A DNA stretch of 64,000 bases from JABFRG01 sp038210445 (GCA_038210445.1 JBBQWQ010000013.1:1-64000), one strand, 5' to 3'. Shown: positions 26,890 through 35,497, counted from the first letter of the stretch. Program-made: numbers and translations. Notes: generated by a model not told the origin, from the letters alone.

Positions 26890-27996
26890 ATGGCAGCATT
26901 CGAGGACGTACTTTTCAGCATCGCCGAGCAGCGGCGCTACCCCCACGACGCCGCACGCCTGGGCGCCCGCGTGCACGCGCTCTCCGAGGCCTACAACACA
27001 GTGGGCACCGGCAGCGCCAAAGACCACGGCGCCGCGCGCCTGCTCTTCTGGCTGCCGCGCGACATTCCCAAGACCACCATGGCGGTCCGCGAGCTCGTGG
27101 CTGCCGGCCTGCTCCGCATACCCCAGGGTCGCCCGCTGCGGGTGCTCGACCAAGGCGCCGGCCTGGGCGCCTCCACCTGGGGCCTTCTGCGTGCGCTCGA
27201 AGCCGCCGGTGAAGAAGGGGTGGTGTCGGTGGCCCTGGTAGACGACGACCAAGAGGCGCTGGAGCTCGCCCGCGACGTGGTGCGCAAGGCCTCGTTCGAT
27301 GCGGTGTCGCTTCGCGTCGAGCCGCCGCGCGCCCGCGAGCGCTACGACGTCATCTTGCTCGGGCAGGTGCTCTCCGAGCTTCATCGCGATCTCCCGCCGG
27401 ACGCGCGGCTGTCGAAGCACGAGACGTTCCTGCGCGGGCTGCTGCAGACCTCGCTCGCAGCCGATGGCTCGCTGGTCATCGTCGAGCCTGCGCTCCGCGA
27501 GCGTTCGCGGCACCTGCACGCGCTCCGCGATCGCCTGGCGCCGCACGTGTTCGCCCCGTGCCTCCACGAGAACCCGTGCCCCATGCTGCTGCGAGAAAAC
27601 GACTGGTGCCACGAGGACCATCCGATCGACCTGCCGGCTGCGCTGGTTCCGATTGCCAAGGCCGCCGGCCTGCGCTGGCAAGGCCTCACCTACGCGTACT
27701 TGATTCTGCGGAACGACGGCCGCACTTTGCGGCAGTACGTACACGCCGACGCCGTGCGCATGGTGTCGGAGATTCGGCGAACCAAGGGCAAGTCCGAGGC
27801 GCTTTTGTGCGGGCCGCGAAGCCAGGGTCGCGACGCGGTGATGCGACTCGATCGCGAAGCGAGCCCCGCCAACGCCGGCTGGGACAAGCTGCATCGTGGT
27901 GATCTCGTGGCCTTCACCCCGCCCGACGCCAAGCGCCTCGGCAAGGACGCGAACGTCGCGAAGCTCTGCGTGGAGCCCGCCGAAGAGAGCCCGTGA
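26890..27996 (+). CDS. Rsm22/METTL17-like rRNA methyltransferase-family protein
   Basis: 368 residues. The SAM-binding loop is VLDQGAGLGAST (~residues 85-96), followed by a Rossmann core (VALVDDDQEAL, YDVILLGQVLSEL, GSLVIVEPALRERS). After it lie conserved Cys at 224, 230, 240 and 308 (PCLHENPCPML, NDWCHEDHP, LLCGP), the pattern that binds a 4Fe-4S cluster in mitochondrial METTL17/Rsm22. Its partner is expected to be the small ribosomal subunit; whether it methylates is uncertain in the family. It overlaps thiE by 4 bp (GTGA), making a three-gene operon. Confidence 0.88.
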   Translation: MAAFEDVLFSIAEQRRYPHDAARLGARVHALSEAYNTVGTGSAKDHGAARLLFWLPRDIPKTTMAVRELVAAGLLRIPQGRPLRVLDQGAGLGASTWGLLRALEAAGEEGVVSVALVDDDQEALELARDVVRKASFDAVSLRVEPPRARERYDVILLGQVLSELHRDLPPDARLSKHETFLRGLLQTSLAADGSLVIVEPALRERSRHLHALRDRLAPHVFAPCLHENPCPMLLRENDWCHEDHPIDLPAALVPIAKAAGLRWQGLTYAYLILRNDGRTLRQYVHADAVRMVSEIRRTKGKSEALLCGPRSQGRDAVMRLDREASPANAGWDKLHRGDLVAFTPPDAKRLGKDANVAKLCVEPAEESP

Positions 27997-28637
27997 GGGG
28001 CCTCTATCCGATCCTCGACCTCGACGTCCTCGAAGCGGCGCAGGTGATCCTGGCCGACCTGGCCGAACGCGTCTTGCGCGTGCATCCACCGCTCGTCCAG
28101 CTGCGCGCCAAGAGCCAGTCGGCGCGTGAAGTCCTGGCGGCCGGCCGCGTGCTGCTCGATCTGTGCGCGGCGCAAGGGCACCGCACGCGGCTGGTGATCA
28201 ACGATCGCGCGGACCTCGCCGCCATCCTGGGCGCGCCCATGGTGCACGTGGGTCAGAACGATGCGCCGCTCGCCGACGTGCAGCGGGCCTTCCCCGGGCT
28301 CGGCGCCGGCATCTCCACGCACACCCTCGACGAAGTACGGGCCGCGGCACGCCTCCGACCCGCCTACATCGCCTTCGGGCCGGTGTTCCCCACCGGGAGC
28401 AAGAAGAACCCCGAGCCCACCGTGGGCATCGAAGGCTTGGCCGCCGCGCGCGCGGTCATCGACCAAGAGGCGCAGATGGGGCCCGCCACGCCGCTGGTGG
28501 CCATCGGCGGAATCAGCCTCGCCCGTTGCGAAGCCGTTGTACGCTACGCCTCCATGGCCGCCGTCATCTCTGCCCTCGTCCGCTCCGACGCAACGGAGCA
28601 CGCACGAAGCATGCACCTCGCCCTGGGTGGCGCGTGA
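27993..28637 (+). CDS. thiE: Thiamine phosphate synthase
   Basis: 214 residues; GTG 27993 overlaps the upstream stop. This TIM-barrel enzyme joins HMP-PP and HET-P to make thiamine phosphate. Motifs include PLVQLRAKSQS, LVINDRADLA, MVHVGQNDAPL, GISTHT, AYIAFGPVFPTGSKKNP and VAIGGIS, in normal order for ThiE. No other thiamine biosynthesis gene is adjacent. The pathway's product, TPP, is the cofactor of the pdhA/pdhB-encoded E1 seen later in this window. The last bases overlap the following gene by GTGA. Confidence 0.93.
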   Translation: MRGLYPILDLDVLEAAQVILADLAERVLRVHPPLVQLRAKSQSAREVLAAGRVLLDLCAAQGHRTRLVINDRADLAAILGAPMVHVGQNDAPLADVQRAFPGLGAGISTHTLDEVRAAARLRPAYIAFGPVFPTGSKKNPEPTVGIEGLAAARAVIDQEAQMGPATPLVAIGGISLARCEAVVRYASMAAVISALVRSDATEHARSMHLALGGA

Positions 28638-29299
28638 GCCTCCTTGTCACTGCCGCACTGGCCGCTGCTGGCGTCGCCATCGGGCGGCTGGTGGTGCGCG
28701 CCGCCACCAAGAAGCCCGGGGCCCCGCCCGATCCCATCGGCTCACCCACCGAGGCGCCCGGCCTCGGATCGGTTCCGGCGCCGCCCAAGCCGCCCGAGAA
28801 GAAGGCCTCCGTGCAAACTGCATCCGATCCGCTCGAGCTCTTTGCCTGCCGCATCGGCGACGTGGTGCTGCGCTCGCAGGGCGATGAGGCCTGGCTGGCG
28901 GGCGCCCTCGTGCTCTCGGAAGATGCGCCGGTGCTGGCGCTCTTCTTCGCCCCCGACGCCGGCCACGACACGTCGGTCCTGGCGCGCCCCAAGCCCTCGA
29001 ACGAGCTCACCTGGCTGGCCCCGGTCTCCGGGGTCACGCTCTTTGCCGGCGCCGAGCCGCCCAATGTCCTCGAGCACGACGGCATGCGCTTCGAGCGCGA
29101 GCGGCGTCTGCCGTTGCGTGTAAAGCGCATGGGTTCCGGCGCGCCCGACTACGGCGAGACGGTGGTCATTGCCGAGTATCGCTCCGCCGGCTTCGAACGC
29201 CTCTTGGTGGTGGTGGCCAGCGCCAAGGTGCACATTTTCCGGGGCGTGCTCCTGGAAGAGGGCATGTTCGACATTCTCCCGGGCAGCAAGACCGGCTGA
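28634..29299 (+). CDS. Membrane-anchored hypothetical protein
   Basis: 221 residues; GTG 28634 overlaps the thiE stop. A short N-terminal hydrophobic helix (LLVTAALAAAGVAIGRLVV) anchors it, and a Pro-rich linker (~residues 25-65) follows. The rest is a beta-rich domain (DEAWLAGALVLSEDAPVLAL, ELTWLAPVSGVTLFAGAE, GETVVIAEYRSAGFERLLVV) that looks DUF4178-like, though I cannot confirm that. It is the last gene of the rsm22-thiE operon and convergent with holB. The function is unknown. Confidence 0.65.
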   Translation: MSLLVTAALAAAGVAIGRLVVRAATKKPGAPPDPIGSPTEAPGLGSVPAPPKPPEKKASVQTASDPLELFACRIGDVVLRSQGDEAWLAGALVLSEDAPVLALFFAPDAGHDTSVLARPKPSNELTWLAPVSGVTLFAGAEPPNVLEHDGMRFERERRLPLRVKRMGSGAPDYGETVVIAEYRSAGFERLLVVVASAKVHIFRGVLLEEGMFDILPGSKTG

Positions 29300-29314
29300 C
29301 GCGCAGCCGCGCGG

Positions 29315-30367
29315 TCAGCGCGCCGCGCGCATGGCGCTGATCATCGACTCCACCACCAGCGCTGGCGCGGCGTTGCCGTCGAGCTCGCGGAGCGCGCGCA
29401 GGGCCAGCTCGTGGCGGTGGGCGTAGGCGGTCGCGGTGGGGTCGCCCGCCAGCGCCCGGGCTCGACCCTCGGCCGCGAGCGCTAGCGAAAACGCCGCCAG
29501 ATGCGTCTCCAGGTCCGCCTTGGCCTTCTTTGCGTCGCCCGCGAGATCGAGCGCGAGCGTGAAGTCTTTCGACGCCACCGCCGCCAGGGCCCGCTGCGTG
29601 AACGCGGTGGCGGCCTCGGCGGCGGTCGCATCTGCGAGCGCCAACGCCTGCCCAATGCTCCCATTGGCCCGGTGCGCAAGTCCCGCGGCCGAGCCTGCCT
29701 CCACGCCGCGGTCGGTGAGTAGCTTCGCGACCAGCGACTCGCCCAGCGGCGCGAAGCGAATGCGCAAGGTGCGTGAGCGAATGGTGGGCAGCAGCACGTC
29801 GGGGTGTGCCGAGAGCAAGATGAAGTGCGTCCGATCGAGGGGCTCCTCGAGCGTCTTCAGGAGCGCGTTCGCGGCCGAGGTGCTCAGCTCTTCGGCGCGC
29901 CGCACGATGAACACTTTGGCCCGGCCCTCGTGCGGCCCGAAGGCCGCGCGCGCCAGCACCAAGGTGCGTACCTGGTCGATGGAGAGATCTTGCGACTCGG
30001 GGGTTTTTCGGCCGATGAGCCCCGGCTCGTAGAGGCCCCGCTCGAGCACCACGATGTCCGGATGAATCGGCCGCCCGTGGGCGTCGGCGCGCGGCATGGC
30101 GCGGCTACAGGCCGAGCACGCGCCGCAGGCGGAGCTTTGGTCTGCACCCTCACCCCCGTCGCCGCCTCCGAAAAGGCTGGGGCCGGCTGGCGCGCTCCGT
30201 CGCTCGCACACCAGCGCCTGGGCAAAGCCGAACGCGGCGAGCTCGCGCCCCACGCCTTCGGGGCCGTCGAAGAGATATGCATGATGCACGCGATCGCTGC
30301 CGAGCGCGCGCCGCAGGGTCTCGATGGCCGTCGCCTGGCCCACCACGGTGTCGAGCAGAATGGTCAT
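29315..30367 (-). CDS. holB: DNA polymerase III subunit delta'
   Basis: 350 residues. Delta' is the clamp-loader subunit that, with delta and tau/gamma, loads the beta sliding clamp. The N-terminal VVGQATAIETLRRAL and HAYLFDGPEGVGRE carry a Walker A-like loop lacking the lysine, as expected for the ATPase-inactive delta'. Zinc-binding Cys are present (CGACSAC), but the first Cys (LVCERR) is separated from them by an unusual Gly/Ser-rich insert of ~25 residues. The sensor region is TIRSRT. The start at 30367 overlaps the stop of ech (TGATG), so it is translated as part of the hbd-ech operon. Confidence 0.88.
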   Translation of the reverse strand: MTILLDTVVGQATAIETLRRALGSDRVHHAYLFDGPEGVGRELAAFGFAQALVCERRSAPAGPSLFGGGDGGEGADQSSACGACSACSRAMPRADAHGRPIHPDIVVLERGLYEPGLIGRKTPESQDLSIDQVRTLVLARAAFGPHEGRAKVFIVRRAEELSTSAANALLKTLEEPLDRTHFILLSAHPDVLLPTIRSRTLRIRFAPLGESLVAKLLTDRGVEAGSAAGLAHRANGSIGQALALADATAAEAATAFTQRALAAVASKDFTLALDLAGDAKKAKADLETHLAAFSLALAAEGRARALAGDPTATAYAHRHELALRALRELDGNAAPALVVESMISAMRAAR

Positions 30368-31143
30368 CAGTCGCCGCGGAACGCCGCCTTGCGCTTCTCC
30401 AGGAAGGCCCCCATGCCCTCGCGCTGATCGTGCGAGCCGAAGAGGCCCGCGAAGGCCTGCGCCTCGAGCTCGTTGGCCACGCCGAGCGCCACGTCCTCGC
30501 CCCGGAGCATCACCCGCTTGCACTGGGCGATCGCCAGCGGACCCTTGCTGGCGATCTTCTTGGCCACGTCGGCCACTTTGGAGAGGAGCTCGGCCCCCGG
30601 CACCACCGCGTTCACCAGGCCGATGCGCTTGGCCTCTTCGGCGTCGATGATGTCGCCGGTGAAGCAGAGCTCTCGGGCCCGCCCTGCGCCCACGCGGCGC
30701 GAGAGCCGCTGGGTGCCGCCGAAGCCGGGGATGACCCCCAGGTTCACTTCCGGCTGGCCAAACTTCGCGCGATCGCTCGCGTAGAGGAAGTCGCACGCCA
30801 GGGCGAGCTCGCAGCCGCCGCCCAGGGCGAAGCCGTTGATGGCGCCGAGGACCGCGAAATGCGCGGCCTCGAGCGCTGCGCCCACCCGGTGGCCCAGGTC
30901 GGCGAAGCCCTTGGCTTGGGCCGGCGTCATTGCGCGCATGGCCTCGATGTCGGCGCCCGCGGCGAACGCCTTCTCGCCGGCGCCGGTGAGCACCAGCACC
31001 CGCACCGAAGCATCGGCCGAGAGATCGCGCACGGTGTTGGCCAGGCTCTCGATGAGCTCGCGGTTGAGGGCGTTGAGCTTCTCCGGGCGGTTGAGCGTCG
31101 CGGTGACGATGCCTTCTTCGCGCGTGATCAGAAGAACGCTCAT
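30367..31143 (-). CDS. Enoyl-CoA hydratase/crotonase family protein
   Basis: 258 residues, typical length. The crotonase oxyanion-hole motifs are INGFALGGGCELALACD and GQPEVNLGVIPGFGGTQRL; the two catalytic glutamates of true hydratases are present at residues 112 and 132. It hydrates trans-2-enoyl-CoA to 3-hydroxyacyl-CoA in beta-oxidation or butyryl-CoA metabolism. ATG 31143 overlaps the upstream hbd stop by 4 bp (ATGA), and the neighbour supplies the next reaction. Confidence 0.93.
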   Translation of the reverse strand: MSVLLITREEGIVTATLNRPEKLNALNRELIESLANTVRDLSADASVRVLVLTGAGEKAFAAGADIEAMRAMTPAQAKGFADLGHRVGAALEAAHFAVLGAINGFALGGGCELALACDFLYASDRAKFGQPEVNLGVIPGFGGTQRLSRRVGAGRARELCFTGDIIDAEEAKRIGLVNAVVPGAELLSKVADVAKKIASKGPLAIAQCKRVMLRGEDVALGVANELEAQAFAGLFGSHDQREGMGAFLEKRKAAFRGD

Positions 31144-32018
31144 GCTGCACCCACTTTCTGGCCCTTTTCGTCGTAGCGGTAGAAGCCCCGGCCGGTCTTC
31201 TTGCCGAGCCATCCGGCGGCCACCAGGTTCCGCAGCAGGGTGGGCGCGCGGTACTTGTCGTCGCCAATGTCGCGGTGGAGCACGTCGGCGATGGCCAGCA
31301 CCGTGTCGAGTCCGATGAGGTCCGAGAGCTCGAGCGGGCCCATCGGGTGGTTCAGGCCGAGCTTGGCGCCGGTGTCGATGTCGGCCGCGGTGCCCACGCC
31401 CTCTTGCAGCGTGAAGCAGGCCTCGCACAGCATGGGAACGAGAATGCGGTTCACCAGAAAGCCGGGGGCGTCGTTGCTGGTGGTGGTGGTCTTGCCCATC
31501 TTCTCGGCGGCGGCCTTCACTGCCTCGTAGGTGGCGTCGCTGGTCTGCACTGCGCGGACGATCTCCACCAGCTTCATCAGCGGCGGGGGATTCATGAAGT
31601 GCATGCCCACTACCAGCTCCGGCCGCTTGGTTTGCGCCGCGAGCTTGGTGAGTGAGATCGACGACGTGTTGCTGGCGAGGATGGCGCCGGGCTTCATGGC
31701 CTCGTCACAGCCCTTCATGAGCTTGATCTTCAGCTCCACGTTTTCGGTGGCGGCTTCCACCACCAGGTCGCAGGCCGCGAAGTCGGCCATGCCGCCGGCC
31801 GGGGTAATGCGCGACACGATGGCAGCCTTCACGGCCGCGTCCATCTTGCCCTTCTCGACCAGACGCCCGAGGGCCGCCTCGATCTTGGCTTTTCCCTTCT
31901 GGGCCAGCTCCAGCGATGCGTCGCACAGCGTTACCTGGTATTCCGCAGTAGCGGCCACCTGCGCAATGCCGCCGCCCATCTGCCCAGCTCCCAAGACCCC
32001 AATCGTCGTAATGGCCAT
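31140..32018 (-). CDS. hbd: 3-hydroxybutyryl-CoA dehydrogenase
   Basis: 292 residues. It oxidises 3-hydroxybutyryl-CoA (or short 3-hydroxyacyl-CoA) using NAD+ or NADP+. The dinucleotide loop is GVLGAGQMGGGIAQ, the Ser motif is ASNTSSISLT, and the catalytic His140 is in VVGMHFMNPPPLMKLVEI. The C-terminal domain has NHPMGPLELSDLIGLD and ends WLGKKTGRGFYRYDEKG. ATG 32018 is preferred over an upstream one because GAGG lies 5 nt before it. It is the first gene of the hbd-ech-holB operon. The start overlaps that of the divergent TPR lipoprotein by 2 bp. Confidence 0.94.
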   Translation of the reverse strand: MAITTIGVLGAGQMGGGIAQVAATAEYQVTLCDASLELAQKGKAKIEAALGRLVEKGKMDAAVKAAIVSRITPAGGMADFAACDLVVEAATENVELKIKLMKGCDEAMKPGAILASNTSSISLTKLAAQTKRPELVVGMHFMNPPPLMKLVEIVRAVQTSDATYEAVKAAAEKMGKTTTTSNDAPGFLVNRILVPMLCEACFTLQEGVGTAADIDTGAKLGLNHPMGPLELSDLIGLDTVLAIADVLHRDIGDDKYRAPTLLRNLVAAGWLGKKTGRGFYRYDEKGQKVGAA

Positions 32019-32976
32019 GACTTCCTCTTCCACAGGCCCCGCGGGCGCCGCGCCCGGCGGAGGCCGCCCGACGCTACCAGAGGTCGCCCGAAAGTTCGCC
32101 GTCTACGTGGGCGCGGCCGCTTTCGCCGTGGTCTTCGTGGGCTGCATCCACGCGGGTCCGCAGGAGCGGGCCATGTCGCTGGTGCGGCAGCATCGAGACG
32201 CCGACGCCATTTCTCTCCTTCGCGACGAGCTGCGCGCCCACCCAGACGACCTCGGCACGCGCAAGCTGCTGGTGCGGGTGCTCGCGGCGTCCGGCGATCT
32301 CCCGGCCGCGAAGCTGGAGACCGACGAGCTCTCGAAGCGCGTGCCCCCTGGCGATCCCAGCCCCTGGATCGAGCTCGGACACGCCTACGAGCTCTCGCAC
32401 AAGTTCGAAGAGGCGCTGGCAGCCTACGATCAGGCGGCCGATGCAGCGCCGGCATCGCCGCTCGGGCCGCGCGAAGGCGGCCTCCGTGCGGCCCGCTGGG
32501 GCGAGGCGGAAGAAGCCCGGCCGCGCCTGGAAGAGGCGAAGAAGCGCGGCGCCAAGGACGCCGAGCTCCTCCACTCGCTGGGCCTGGTGCGGCTGCATGC
32601 GCGCGACTACGACGGCGCTGCGGCGGCCTATCGAGAGGGCGCAGCGGTGGAGAAGGAAGGCGTCGAGAACCTGCTCGGCCTCGCAACCGTGGCGCTCGCG
32701 CGAGGCAACGCCAAAGACGCGCTCGCTGCCTACGACGCCATCGCCGTGCGCCGGCCCACGTTCGCCGCGGCCCAGCTCGGCCGCGCCTATGCGCTGGCCC
32801 GGATGGGGCGCACCGTCGAAGGCAAAGCCGCCGTTGATCGCGCCGAGCAATTGGGCGCGCCTCCAGCCAACGTGAAGAAGTTGCGCGAGCTCCTCACCTC
32901 GCCCCCTCGTCCTGCCGGCCCGCAAGTGGCCCCGCCCTCGACGCCTGAGCCCGAGAGCCCCGACGCCCCCGAGTAG
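32017..32976 (+). CDS. TPR lipoprotein
   Basis: 319 residues. A rather long N-terminal stretch precedes a hydrophobic segment ending in a lipobox (AAAFAVVFVGC, Cys ~43), so the true start could be internal. ATG 32017 is the nearest plausible codon, and it overlaps the divergent hbd start. The mature part is a series of TPR hairpins (DADAISLLRDELRAHPDD, PWIELGHAYELSHKFEEALA, AELLHSLGLVRLHARDYDGA, ENLLGLATVALARGNAKDA), ending in a Pro-rich tail. It is probably an outer-membrane scaffold; the partner is unknown. Confidence 0.75.
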   Translation: MTSSSTGPAGAAPGGGRPTLPEVARKFAVYVGAAAFAVVFVGCIHAGPQERAMSLVRQHRDADAISLLRDELRAHPDDLGTRKLLVRVLAASGDLPAAKLETDELSKRVPPGDPSPWIELGHAYELSHKFEEALAAYDQAADAAPASPLGPREGGLRAARWGEAEEARPRLEEAKKRGAKDAELLHSLGLVRLHARDYDGAAAAYREGAAVEKEGVENLLGLATVALARGNAKDALAAYDAIAVRRPTFAAAQLGRAYALARMGRTVEGKAAVDRAEQLGAPPANVKKLRELLTSPPRPAGPQVAPPSTPEPESPDAPE

Positions 32977-33004
32977 CGCCCTCCTGTGCTAGCGTGCGTG
33001 CCCG

Positions 33005-33253
33005 ATGAAGGACCTGCCCCGCGCGCTTCGCGAGCTCTTCGAGACGCTCGACGATCTCGACACGTTGCTCAAGCACAGCGAGGTGGGGGCCGAGCTGGCA
33101 GACCGCGGGGTCAACGTGAGCTTGGCGCTGGTGGCGGCCTCGGGGCTGCGCGCCTACATCGAGGGACGCAAGGCCGCGGCGGCGGAAGATCTGCTCACCG
33201 CTGGCGAAGAGATTCGCGGTCGCCTGGAGCGCGCCAAGGAAGACCTCTCCTGA
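33005..33253 (+). CDS. Small helical hypothetical protein
   Basis: 82 residues, all helix-forming (LRELFETLDDLDTLLKHSEV, ALVAASGLRAYIEGRKAAAAED), with no signal peptide or Cys. It is cytoplasmic by prediction. It lies 28 bp after the TPR lipoprotein stop on the same strand and may be its co-transcribed partner. I do not recognise the family. Confidence 0.6.
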   Translation: MKDLPRALRELFETLDDLDTLLKHSEVGAELADRGVNVSLALVAASGLRAYIEGRKAAAAEDLLTAGEEIRGRLERAKEDLS

Positions 33254-33302
33254 GCGCCTGCCACCGAAACGCATGGCGCGAAAATTCTGCTAGGCTCATG
33301 CC

Positions 33303-34178
33303 ATGAAGCGCACCGTGTCGCTCCTTCTGTCCTTCCTCTTCGCGTGCTCCGACACCGGCTCTGCCAAGCCCAAAGACGCAGGCTCCGACGCCACGTCGCT
33401 CATCGGCGACTCTGCCGCCAAGCCTGGCGAGTGTGGCGACGAGACGCGCAGCGTGTACGTCGTCACGAAGGAAAATAGCTTCTACCGCTTCGACCCCGAG
33501 ACCGCGAACTTCACGCTGGTCGGCCTCCTCAACTGCGAGGCTGGCGCCGACCCCACGTCCATGGCCGTCGATCGCAAGGGCTTCGCGTGGGTCCGCTACA
33601 GCGATCAACGCATATTCCGCGTATCCGTGAAGGATGCATCTTGCAAGGCGACCACGTTCGCTGCGGGCCAAGAAGGCATCTATCAGTTCGGCATGGGCTT
33701 CTCGACCAACAAGACGGGCGGGGGCGAGATGCTCTTTCTCGCCGACTCCAATGGCAGCGGGCTGGCGACCCTCGACACCGCCACGCTCAAGGTGGCCAAG
33801 GTCGGTCCCTTCGATGGCGAGTTCGTGAACAAGAAGGCCGAGCTCACCGGCACCGGCGACGGTCGCCTCTTCGGCTTCTTCCCCGACTTCTATCCGGCGC
33901 GCATGGCCGAAATCGACAAGACCACCGGCGCGGTGAGCGGGGCCAAGGTGCTCGACGGCGTCGAGGCCACGGCAGAGTGGGCCTTCGCATTCTACGGAGG
34001 CGACTTCTTCGCGTTCCACTCGAAGGACAGCGGCAACGGCCTTCCGCAGAGCGAAGCCGGCTCCACCGTCACGCGCTACCGGCCCGCCGACGGCAGCGTC
34101 GCCAAGGTCAAGCAGGTCGCGTTTCGCGTGGTCGGCGCCGGCGTCTCTACCTGCGCGCCCACTACCAGCACCAAGTAG
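33303..34178 (+). CDS. Secreted lipoprotein, propeller-like, unknown function
   Basis: 291 residues. The signal peptide MKRTVSLLLSFLFAC ends in a lipobox, followed by a DAGSDATS linker like other lipoproteins here. The body is beta-rich, with repeated elements reading YVVTKENSFYRFDPETANFT, SMAVDRKGFAWVRYSDQRIF, LATLDTATLKVAKVGPF and MAEIDKTTGAVSGAKVL. These resemble blades of a beta-propeller. Four Cys are spread through the mature part. It is probably surface or periplasmic; the ligand is unknown. Confidence 0.75.
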   Translation: MKRTVSLLLSFLFACSDTGSAKPKDAGSDATSLIGDSAAKPGECGDETRSVYVVTKENSFYRFDPETANFTLVGLLNCEAGADPTSMAVDRKGFAWVRYSDQRIFRVSVKDASCKATTFAAGQEGIYQFGMGFSTNKTGGGEMLFLADSNGSGLATLDTATLKVAKVGPFDGEFVNKKAELTGTGDGRLFGFFPDFYPARMAEIDKTTGAVSGAKVLDGVEATAEWAFAFYGGDFFAFHSKDSGNGLPQSEAGSTVTRYRPADGSVAKVKQVAFRVVGAGVSTCAPTTSTK

Positions 34179-34235
34179 TCCGGAAAACCTTGCGCGAAGG
34201 GGTGGTCCCTTGACCCGCCTTCGGGCGCACGCTAC

Positions 34236-35294
34236 GTGCCCCTCGTGACCATTTCGCGTTTTGCCCCCAAACCCTCGTGGCTCAAGGTTCGCGCTCCGGG
34301 GGGCGAGACCTACAACCACCTCAAGAGTACGTTCCGCGCCCTCGATCTGTACACCGTGTGCGAAGAGGCCCGCTGCCCCAACGTCGGCGAATGCTGGACC
34401 GAAGGCACCGCCACCATCATGCTCCTCGGCGACGTGTGCACCCGCGGCTGCCGCTTCTGCGCGGTGACCACCGGCGATCCCAAGGGCGCCGTCGACGTGC
34501 GCGAGCCGGAGCACGTTGCCCGCGCGCTCTCGCGCCTCGAGCTTCAGTACGTGGTCATGACCATGGTCGACCGCGACGATCTCCTCGACGGCGGCGCCTC
34601 GCACGTGGCCCGCACCGTCGAGCGGCTCCACGAGCTGCGCCCGGACATGCTCATCGAGACGCTGCTCGGCGACTTCGGCGGCCACCTCGACTACGTCGAC
34701 ACCACGGTCGACGCCAAGCCCCACGTATGGGCCCACAACATCGAGGTGGTGCGCCGTCTCCAGCGAACCATCCGCGACGTGCGCTGCAGCTACGAGCGCT
34801 CGCTGGGTGTCCTCGAGCGGGTCAAGAAGCGCGATCCCAAGATGATCACCAAGTCTTCGATCATGGTCGGGGTGGGGGAGACCGACGAAGAGGTGAAGGA
34901 GACGCTCGCCGATCTCCGCGCGGTGGGCGTCGACCTGGTCACGATTGGCCAGTATTTGCGCCCCACCCCCAAGCACGCCGAGGTGCAGCGCTACGTCGAT
35001 CCCGAGACGTTTGCAACCTACACCGAGCACGCCAACGCCCTGGGCTTTGCCTACTGCGCCAGCGGCCCGCTGGTACGTAGCTCGTACAAGGCTGCCGAGG
35101 TCTTCGTGCGCAGCGTGCTGCGGCCGGGCGACACCGAGGGCGCCAACGCCATGCTCAAAGAGCGCCTGGCGCAGGCCCAGGCCGCCGCCCGCGAAGCCGA
35201 CCTTCGCGAGGGCGTAGCGCCGCGCACCACCAGCGAGCTCGCGGCCCGCGCCGCCTCGGTGCTGGTGCCTGCCGGCAGCCTGGTCCGTCGCTAG
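34236..35294 (+). CDS. lipA: Lipoyl synthase
   Basis: 352 residues. This radical SAM enzyme inserts two sulfurs into octanoyl-protein to make lipoyl groups, needed by the E2 encoded by pdhC in this window. The auxiliary cluster motif is CEEARCPNVGECW, the radical SAM cluster is CTRGCRFC, and the conserved RSSY is near the C-terminus. About 68 residues follow RSSY, a longer tail than usual, rich in Ala and Arg; E. coli LipA has about a dozen. GTG 34236 or GTG 34245 are both possible starts. The stop's last G begins the structured repeat at 35294. Confidence 0.95.
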   Translation: MPLVTISRFAPKPSWLKVRAPGGETYNHLKSTFRALDLYTVCEEARCPNVGECWTEGTATIMLLGDVCTRGCRFCAVTTGDPKGAVDVREPEHVARALSRLELQYVVMTMVDRDDLLDGGASHVARTVERLHELRPDMLIETLLGDFGGHLDYVDTTVDAKPHVWAHNIEVVRRLQRTIRDVRCSYERSLGVLERVKKRDPKMITKSSIMVGVGETDEEVKETLADLRAVGVDLVTIGQYLRPTPKHAEVQRYVDPETFATYTEHANALGFAYCASGPLVRSSYKAAEVFVRSVLRPGDTEGANAMLKERLAQAQAAAREADLREGVAPRTTSELAARAASVLVPAGSLVRR

Positions 35295-35497
35295 GAGACT
35301 GGTGTTTTTGGCCGAACCCTTCGGGATGCCGGCGCCTTGCGTCCTCACGAGCAGGAGTACAGGAGCTCGCTCCGCGCGCTGCCCCCAGCGAACGCGCCTC
35401 CCTCGGTCTCGGCCCAAAACCCTCAGTCTCCTGCTGCTGGGCGCTCTCCGCCGCCGCGCAGCCGACAGGACCTGAAGGAATCACGTAGCCCACGAGA
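35294..35497 (+). repeat. Structured repeat element, copy B (possible ncRNA or 3'-UTR element)
   Basis: This is the second copy of the element at 15371-15562, flush with the lipA stop codon. The outer stem pairs GGAGACTG (35294-35301) with CAGTCTCC (35424-35431), fully Watson-Crick here. The adjoining helix pairs GGCCGA (35310-35315) with TCGGCC (35409-35414). Inner hairpins are GGAG-CTCG-CTCC (35362-35373) and CGCTG-CCCC-CAGCG (35377-35390). It differs from copy A by paired substitutions in the stems and an 8-nt insertion near 35353-35360. Conservation extends past the outer stem into the GGCGCTCTC and GCCGCCGCGCAG segments. Confidence 0.75.
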
